NCBI GenBank assembly: GCA_022451765.1
Contig: JAKUNY010000040.1
Location: 1 to 11,074 of the forward strand
Reading direction: 5' to 3'
From: Candidatus Poseidoniaceae archaeon
Lineage (GTDB): Archaea > Thermoplasmatota > Poseidoniia > Poseidoniales > Poseidoniaceae
DNA length: 11,074 nucleotides
How positions within the stretch are numbered: the stretch's first letter is position 1; the number at the start of each line of letters is the position of its first letter. The notes beneath the pieces are model-generated. The model had not been told where the DNA came from, ran no database searches, and saw only the letters and a program-made list of their open reading frames with translations. Both the position numbers and the translations under genes were made by a program. Positions 7,478 to 11,074 of this stretch are shown in pieces.

Positions 7478-8020
7478 TTAGTTTGCTTCCTGCATGTTCG
7501 CAACATCAATCAATATCGATGAGCAGATTCGACAACGATAGCGGCGATTAGCTTTTTTCTTGCGAGGGTACTGTTTGTCACATGTTTCACAGACCCAAAG
7601 CCAAGTTGCTGTGCGTTGTCTCAGGAATTGTGTAAATTCTCTGCCACGTTCAGCACCGGTAAAGGGCCAGAGTTCTTCCAAGATTCTGAATCGCGCATCA
7701 TGAAATCGATTTCCGAGAGCATGCAGGTATTCGTGGTACAAAACGAATCGAGCGTAATCCCCCCATGCCTCGTCCAATAATTGTGGATGGAGATCGATGG
7801 TTTCGACATCCTCAGTTTTCAATTCAGATCCCTTCGATCTCCTTCGGAAGCGAGTTACTCCGTGACGTTGGGTTGCATTTCGTCTCAATACTGCGAGCGG
7901 AATTGTATGCAATTGATCGAGGTTGTGCTGGTCCCATTTACCAAGGTCATGCATTTCATTAAGCACATCATCACTTAGTCGTGCAAGTCTTTGCTCTTGA
8001 TCTATCGAAGGTTTGGCCAT
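7478..8020 (-). CDS. SprT-like zinc metallopeptidase with C-terminal zinc ribbon
   Basis: The 180-residue protein has the SprT-type active site HEYLH at residues 96-100, followed by His107 (NRFHDARFR), a plausible third zinc ligand. A C-terminal zinc ribbon uses Cys144/Cys147 (CETC) and Cys163/Cys166 (CRIC). This is the compact SprT layout: helical N-terminus, HExxH helix, zinc ribbon. There is no signal peptide, so it is cytoplasmic. Family knowledge: the eukaryotic relative Spartan cleaves DNA-protein crosslinks; archaeal and bacterial SprT proteins are poorly characterised. It starts 9 bases after the thioesterase stop and 36 bases before the surface-protein gene, so the three look like one operon. 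A basic stretch (VTRFRRRSKG, 55-64) could contact nucleic acid. A purine-rich GAGGCGGGGAG run directly precedes the ATG. Confidence 0.82.
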   Translation of the reverse strand: MAKPSIDQEQRLARLSDDVLNEMHDLGKWDQHNLDQLHTIPLAVLRRNATQRHGVTRFRRRSKGSELKTEDVETIDLHPQLLDEAWGDYARFVLYHEYLHALGNRFHDARFRILEELWPFTGAERGREFTQFLRQRTATWLWVCETCDKQYPRKKKANRRYRCRICSSILIDVANMQEAN

Positions 8021-8029
8021 CTCCCCGCC

Positions 8030-8494
8030 TCAACTCCAGCGATGGTATGCAGGGTGCCCTTCCTTGACGGCCACAAACAATCCTTTGCCAGTTGCACACA
8101 CCTTGCCATCGGCTTTCAATTCCATACGAACGTGAACTCTATCCTCACTGATTTCCTCCGGATATGCCTCAACATGCAATTCTACTCCCAACGGAGTTGG
8201 TCGTCGTAACGAGACTGAGTAAGAGGCGGTAACCGTGCATGGCGGTTCTTCCAATCCATGTGTATCCATGAGAGCAATCGCAGCAGCCCAGTTACCGTGG
8301 CAATCCAGCAACGTGCCGATGATTCCACCGTTCACCATGCCTGGAAAGGCTTGATGCTCCTCGGACGGCGTAAATTTCAATTCGAGTCCATTGCCTTTGC
8401 GTAACGAGTTGATTTGCAATCCCTTCTCATTCGCAGGTCCACACCCAAAACAAATCGAGGTTGGAGCATATTGACGCTGCACACCCTTTTCCAT
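8030..8494 (-). CDS. PaaI-like hotdog-fold thioesterase
   Basis: The 154-residue protein has the standard length and order of a single hotdog domain. The N-terminal signature CFGCGPANEKGLQI (15-28) is typical of the PaaI-like 'CFGCG-x-x-N-x-x-G-L' group. The central helix carries PGMVNGGIIGTLLDCHGNW (51-69), with Asp64 as the likely catalytic acid, and strands such as VTASYSVSLRRPTPLG (88-103) follow. Family knowledge: these enzymes hydrolyse acyl-CoA or other acyl thioesters, usually as dimers or tetramers of cytoplasmic hotdog subunits. The 'HGG' of many relatives is 'NGG' here (Asn55), a variant I believe occurs in a subfamily. The substrate cannot be inferred. It is the first gene of the thioesterase-SprT-surface protein trio. 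No Shine-Dalgarno sequence is seen; instead a strong hairpin ends two bases before the ATG. Confidence 0.9.
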   Translation of the reverse strand: MEKGVQRQYAPTSICFGCGPANEKGLQINSLRKGNGLELKFTPSEEHQAFPGMVNGGIIGTLLDCHGNWAAAIALMDTHGLEEPPCTVTASYSVSLRRPTPLGVELHVEAYPEEISEDRVHVRMELKADGKVCATGKGLFVAVKEGHPAYHRWS

Positions 8495-8496
8495 GG

Positions 8497-8518
8497 GGGC
8501 TGCTTGTAGAAGCAGCCC
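8497..8518. promoter_or_regulatory. Perfect 9-bp hairpin abutting the thioesterase start codon
   Basis: Arms gggctgctt (8497-8505) and aagcagccc (8510-8518) are exact inverted repeats around a 4-base loop. On the minus strand the 3' arm ends two bases before the ATG at 8494. No T-run follows in either direction beyond TT, so it does not look like an intrinsic terminator. If it lies in a leader it would block or control ribosome access; if the transcript is leaderless it could be an operator for a dimeric regulator. The structure is certain from sequence, the role is not. Confidence 0.6.
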
Positions 8519-8593
8519 TTAGAGTATCGCCTCTTGCTCTCGCTCAATGGGTCCGATATCCGAGGCTTTCGGAGGCCTTTTTTGGTTGAAATT

Positions 8594-8917
8594 TCACTTT
8601 TTTATTTCGTTCTCCAGGTACTTGACAAAATGGTCCATGTGTCTGTTGTACTTTGCCACGAAATGGTCTGGTAGTCTTGAGATGATGGATCCTCGTAGTG
8701 CCTTGAGGTTCCGACCTTTCCAATATTTTTGCAATTCACCAAACATTCGCAAATTCATGAGGTCTTCGCTGAATGAATTTTTGCAGCAACGTTTGTTGGT
8801 TTTGTTGCTTCTTGATGTGAACTTGACCTGTGTATTTGTGGTTTGGTCATAGTTCATTTTGCTGTTTCTTCTCCCCGTTCGTTTCTTTCTTCCTTTGTTC
8901 TTCTGACTGTTGCTCAT
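8594..8917 (-). CDS. Small very basic orphan protein
   Basis: This 107-residue reading frame is not a family I recognise. The first 47 residues are Lys/Arg/Asn/Ser/Thr-rich and look disordered (KNKGRKKRTGRR near the start), with a Cys pair at 44-45. The rest (about 50-107) is predicted to be helical, with alternating aromatic and basic residues (LRMFGELQKYWKGRN, KYNRHMDHFVKYLENE). The composition suggests nucleic-acid binding. Support for coding: an AGAGG ribosome site 10 bases before the ATG, no competing better frame, and a charged soluble product, whereas the opposite-strand frame gives only an implausible hydrophobic chain. GC over 8641-8940 counted by hand is about 40%, well below the neighbouring thioesterase gene. 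It stands alone: 155 bases after the upstream gene and 97 bases before the thioesterase. Confidence 0.55.
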   Translation of the reverse strand: MSNSQKNKGRKKRTGRRNSKMNYDQTTNTQVKFTSRSNKTNKRCCKNSFSEDLMNLRMFGELQKYWKGRNLKALRGSIISRLPDHFVAKYNRHMDHFVKYLENEIKK

Positions 8918-8927
8918 ACTTTTCTTT

Positions 8928-8932
8928 CCTCT
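8928..8932 (-). promoter_or_regulatory. Shine-Dalgarno-like AGAGG before the basic orphan gene
   Basis: AGAGG on the minus strand lies 10 bases ahead of the ATG at 8917. It supports that frame and start, although the spacing is slightly long. Confidence 0.4.
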
Positions 8933-9023
8933 ATTGCTTTCGTAATGTTAAGCGATTCCGCCAAACACCAAATCTTCAAGCAAGGATCAGAAGTTGTCAG
9001 ACCATGGACAGCACCGGAGATAG

Positions 9024-9040
9024 TTATGTAATATATCGCC
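9024..9040 (-). promoter_or_regulatory. Possible TATA-like promoter element for the basic orphan gene
   Basis: The 155-base gap 8918-9072 holds no gene. On the minus strand it contains an AT-rich element, gcgatatattacataac (9040 to 9024), and a second TATA-like tract at about 9044-9051. Either could serve as an archaeal TATA box for a separate transcript with a leader of several tens of bases. The assignment is weak, because this area is AT-rich in general. Confidence 0.25.
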
Positions 9041-9072
9041 GAGGGTATATGAATGCAACGTAGGAAATCCCG

Positions 9073-9993
9073 CTATTGGCACATCAATATGCGTTGTTCT
9101 GCTTTGGCATTTTCGTAACCAGTTCTTGCTGGACACATGAATTTCACATTACAATTCATGCAGGAGCGGTACGAATCTGCAAGCGGTATTTTTGTCAAAT
9201 CGTTGTTTTTCTCAACCTTCGAAAACAAAGTCTCAATTTGCTTCAAGTCCAGAACCACAAGTTCGGACGCTTGTTTACGGTGACGAGCAACCGGGATGGT
9301 TTTGTGGACGTTCCATTTACGCCGTTGCAAACAAAACTGTATGACTTCGGAATCATTATTTCCGTAGGATTGCAGCAGTGACGCTTGTTGAATCCTCTTG
9401 CTCCGGCTGACTTTCCCGTATAACTGGAGTTTGATAATTGTCAACCCTTTGCTGCTGCGGTGGAGGAGATCTGGAGCACAATACATGCGAATGTTTTGTA
9501 TTCTTGTGAATTCATTGGCTTCAATTCTTTCTATAGAACCATTCGATAAAAGTCCCTGAAAGACTGAATTCAGAATGATCCCTATGCATGATTCTATTCC
9601 CATTTTGATGAGATGTTCCTCTGGCTGAATTGTATGAAAGAAAGAAGCGGTAAGTCCATACTTCTGCAAACGTTTGACCCTTTGATTACGATCTGCGATT
9701 GCTTTGAGATAATCACGTCTAAATCGAATGGTCAGGAGTTCATGCGACCAAACAGTACCTATTTGATGGTCCTCGACATAATCTAGCAACACTGTTCGAA
9801 TCGTTTGATGCATCAAAATCCATGGCGTTTGAATTTGGAATACCTCGGATAATAATTGTCCTTGAGGATGATTTTTAGAGAGCTTAGCCAAACCGTAACG
9901 GAGAACAAATGCTCTTGGGCAGCGTTGCAGCAAGTTGATCGTCGTTGTTGACCACGTTGGTTGAATGGGGTACATGTCCCGTGAATATTCCAT
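9073..9993 (-). CDS. Cas4/RecB-like PD-(D/E)XK protein with Fe-S cysteines, apparently catalytically degenerate
   Basis: The 306-residue protein has the layout of iron-sulfur PD-(D/E)XK nucleases (Cas4, AddB C-terminal type). A first Cys lies in LLQRCPRAFVLRYGL (Cys25). A helix with His62 (PWILMHQTIRTVLLDY) falls where relatives have 'G-x-x-(V/I)-H-x-x-(L/I)'. A core strand pair has Asp175 (CAPDLLHRSSKGLTIIKLQ), and a C-terminal Cys triplet lies in CMNCNVKFMCP (Cys278, 281, 287). One N-terminal plus three C-terminal Cys is the Fe-S pattern of the family. The D/E-x-K active-site strand is not recognisable: where 'V-V-D-x-K' is expected the protein has I-I-K-L-Q (186-190), so cleavage activity is doubtful. 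DNA binding could remain. It starts 20 bases after the upstream membrane gene with a good GAGGG site, so they may be co-transcribed. It is AT-rich (about 38% GC by hand count over 9481-9780). Met7 is an alternative start. Confidence 0.68.
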   Translation of the reverse strand: MEYSRDMYPIQPTWSTTTINLLQRCPRAFVLRYGLAKLSKNHPQGQLLSEVFQIQTPWILMHQTIRTVLLDYVEDHQIGTVWSHELLTIRFRRDYLKAIADRNQRVKRLQKYGLTASFFHTIQPEEHLIKMGIESCIGIILNSVFQGLLSNGSIERIEANEFTRIQNIRMYCAPDLLHRSSKGLTIIKLQLYGKVSRSKRIQQASLLQSYGNNDSEVIQFCLQRRKWNVHKTIPVARHRKQASELVVLDLKQIETLFSKVEKNNDLTKIPLADSYRSCMNCNVKFMCPARTGYENAKAEQRILMCQ

Positions 9994-9996
9994 TAA

Positions 9997-10001
9997 CCCT
10001 C
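9997..10001 (-). promoter_or_regulatory. Shine-Dalgarno GAGGG before the Fe-S nuclease-like gene
   Basis: GAGGG on the minus strand lies 3 bases before the ATG at 9993, in the 20-base gap after the upstream gene. It supports Met1 over Met7. Confidence 0.45.
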
Positions 10002-10013
10002 TTCAATGATTCT

Positions 10014-11074
10014 CTAGAAAACGCCGATCGCCAATAGTGCAAGAACACCATTGATCGTTGCCCAAACACTGATTGGAAGGAGAACGAGGCCCATAAAGCG
10101 AGCAAACGTATCCGCACCGACGCGTCCAAAGATGTTTGAAAATGGACCTCCCCATGATGCAATAAAGCGGAGAATAAGAATCGCCAATCCTGCAATCAAT
10201 ACGTTGGCAATAAGGAGGAGCATGGCAAAGAAAATGCCCATTCCTCCATTAAGTGCTGCAGCACCCACACCTTGGGCAATCAAACCTGGGTCCGCCATCC
10301 AAGATAACCACCCAATGAAGATTCCTAGGAAAACGTCGCGCTGCATATCTTCTTTTGGCCGCCAGGACTGGAAGGATGCAGTCGTTCGACCATGGATGAA
10401 AGAGCCAAGGAGGTCTGCTTCGAAAGGGGCCCCTCTTTGTAGCGTCATTGCGCACATGAAAACGAACCAGAGGAACATAATCACAGTAACGATGTGTGAA
10501 AGCGATGAACTCAACGGCAAGAGGCTGAGAAGTAGTGCTGGCAAATGGACCAGCACTGCCCCCAACCCACCTGCAAGGACAATACTCGCCCAAAGTGTTC
10601 CAGGTGGCAAAGGTTCCTCTGGTTTTGTCCAGCCTTGTCGAGGTAGGGCAAGGAAAAGAAGGAACAGGCCTGTTGGGAAGAGGATTGAGAAATAGGTGCC
10701 AAGGCTTGTTGGCCCTCCTCCATTGATTGCTTCAATTGCATCGTTCATAGCCTTGGAGCTACCGGTTGGCGATTCACTCCAAGTTACATGCATGCTTTTG
10801 TCGACAAGAATCACAGAGTCTGCGTTACCTGTTGGAGAAGTCGAGACAAATTCGTCAGCATAGTCGAGTACGATCGGCCAACTGCTGTTAATGGATGAAC
10901 GATATGCTTCAACATCACTCATCATTGAATCTTCTCCAATAACAATCTGAACCACAGCAACATCATCGCGTTGGCCGAGCAATAATTCCAATTCATTGGC
11001 CTGATCTTGCGCTGATTCAGAACCAGGAGCGATTGCACCGATAGCCAATATGTTCGAGCCATCCATCAACTCGG
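10014..11074 (-). CDS. Multi-pass membrane protein with N-terminal thioredoxin-like region, 5' end missing
   Basis: The frame is open to the right edge (TTG at 11069 and ATG at 11066 are preceded by further open codons), so the true start is probably outside and about 353 residues are visible. Numbering from the TTG, residues 5-116 have a thioredoxin/TlpA-like strand-helix pattern (ILAIGAI, VAVVQIVIGED, SSWPIVLDYADEF, ADSVILVDKSMHVTW): a Pro before a strand, then 'x-x-I-L-V-D-K/R-x-x-x-V'. The redox CxxC, if any, would lie upstream. Then come about six hydrophobic segments: 124-142, 158-186, 191-209, 244-270, 275-302 and 322-350, with basic loops (LPRQGW, HGRTTASFQSWRPKED). A membrane-tethered thiol or sensor protein is inferred, but no named family is recognised. 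It precedes the Fe-S nuclease-like gene by 20 bases. Confidence 0.75.
   Translation of the reverse strand, partial: ELMDGSNILAIGAIAPGSESAQDQANELELLLGQRDDVAVVQIVIGEDSMMSDVEAYRSSINSSWPIVLDYADEFVSTSPTGNADSVILVDKSMHVTWSESPTGSSKAMNDAIEAINGGGPTSLGTYFSILFPTGLFLLFLALPRQGWTKPEEPLPPGTLWASIVLAGGLGAVLVHLPALLLSLLPLSSSLSHIVTVIMFLWFVFMCAMTLQRGAPFEADLLGSFIHGRTTASFQSWRPKEDMQRDVFLGIFIGWLSWMADPGLIAQGVGAAALNGGMGIFFAMLLLIANVLIAGLAILILRFIASWGGPFSNIFGRVGADTFARFMGLVLLPISVWATINGVLALLAIGVF

Noticed and set aside
8559..8583. Hairpin tccga-ggctt-tcgga followed by ggcc and six T, like an intrinsic terminator
   Set aside because: The T-run is on the plus strand and no plus-strand gene reads into it; for the minus-strand genes it gives an A-run. 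The stem is only 5 bp, so it is probably incidental.
8547..8852. 101-residue plus-strand frame opposite the basic orphan gene
   Set aside because: Its product is a Phe/Leu/Ser-rich chain typical of the antisense of a Lys/Asn-rich gene, whereas the minus frame has a ribosome site and a coherent soluble composition.
8918..9072. Possible tRNA or small RNA in the 155-base gap
   Set aside because: No cloverleaf pairing or T-loop motif was found by eye; only AT-rich promoter-like elements are visible.
9073..9993. A true Cas4 of a CRISPR system
   Set aside because: No cas1, cas2 or repeat array is in the window and the active-site residues appear missing, so only family resemblance is claimed.
10051..10695. 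214-residue plus-strand frame
   Set aside because: It is antisense to the hydrophobic membrane domain gene, which explains its Arg/Pro/Lys-rich product.

Overview
The window reads as a chromosomal stretch of an archaeon, most likely a marine euryarchaeon of the Marine Group II/III type (Ca. Poseidoniia). The archaeal assignment rests on two genes in the left half: a Hel308-family helicase and a Cgi121-type KEOPS subunit, both archaeal/eukaryotic families. The finer placement is an inference from gene style: acidic secreted/membrane proteins with short Cys-acidic-Cys motifs, bacterial-type thioesterases and moderate GC. No rRNA, tRNA, CRISPR array or recognisable insertion sequence is visible.

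Left block (1-4831, all minus strand, transcribed right to left): hel308, then cgi121 12 bases downstream, a 109-base gap, tldD, and then pmbA, which starts inside the tldD stop (ATGA overlap) and runs off the left edge. This is housekeeping content: fork repair/helicase, tRNA t6A modification, and the two-subunit TldD/PmbA peptidase.

Middle (4919-7441): one plus-strand gene for a two-helix membrane protein with a TerB-like helical tail sits divergent to hel308. It meets, tail to tail with a 12-base overlap, a minus-strand gene for a 675-residue secreted/membrane protein whose two extracytoplasmic parts are separated by a helical hairpin.

Right block (7478-11074, minus strand): a partial multi-pass membrane protein with an N-terminal thioredoxin-like region, a 306-residue protein resembling a Cas4/RecB-like Fe-S nuclease whose catalytic D/E-x-K appears lost, a small very basic orphan protein, then a tight trio of hotdog thioesterase, SprT-like metallopeptidase with zinc ribbon, and the 675-residue surface protein. 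The 306-residue and 107-residue genes are clearly more AT-rich by hand count (about 38-40% GC, against about 52% in the adjacent thioesterase gene). They are the best candidates for transferred or fast-evolving accessory content. The thioesterase start codon is preceded at 2 bases by a perfect 9-bp hairpin.

No complete new system can be proved from the sequence. The parts most worth a second look are the apparently catalytically dead nuclease-like gene with its AT-rich basic neighbour, the start-codon hairpin, the large insertion in Hel308, and the two-part surface protein.
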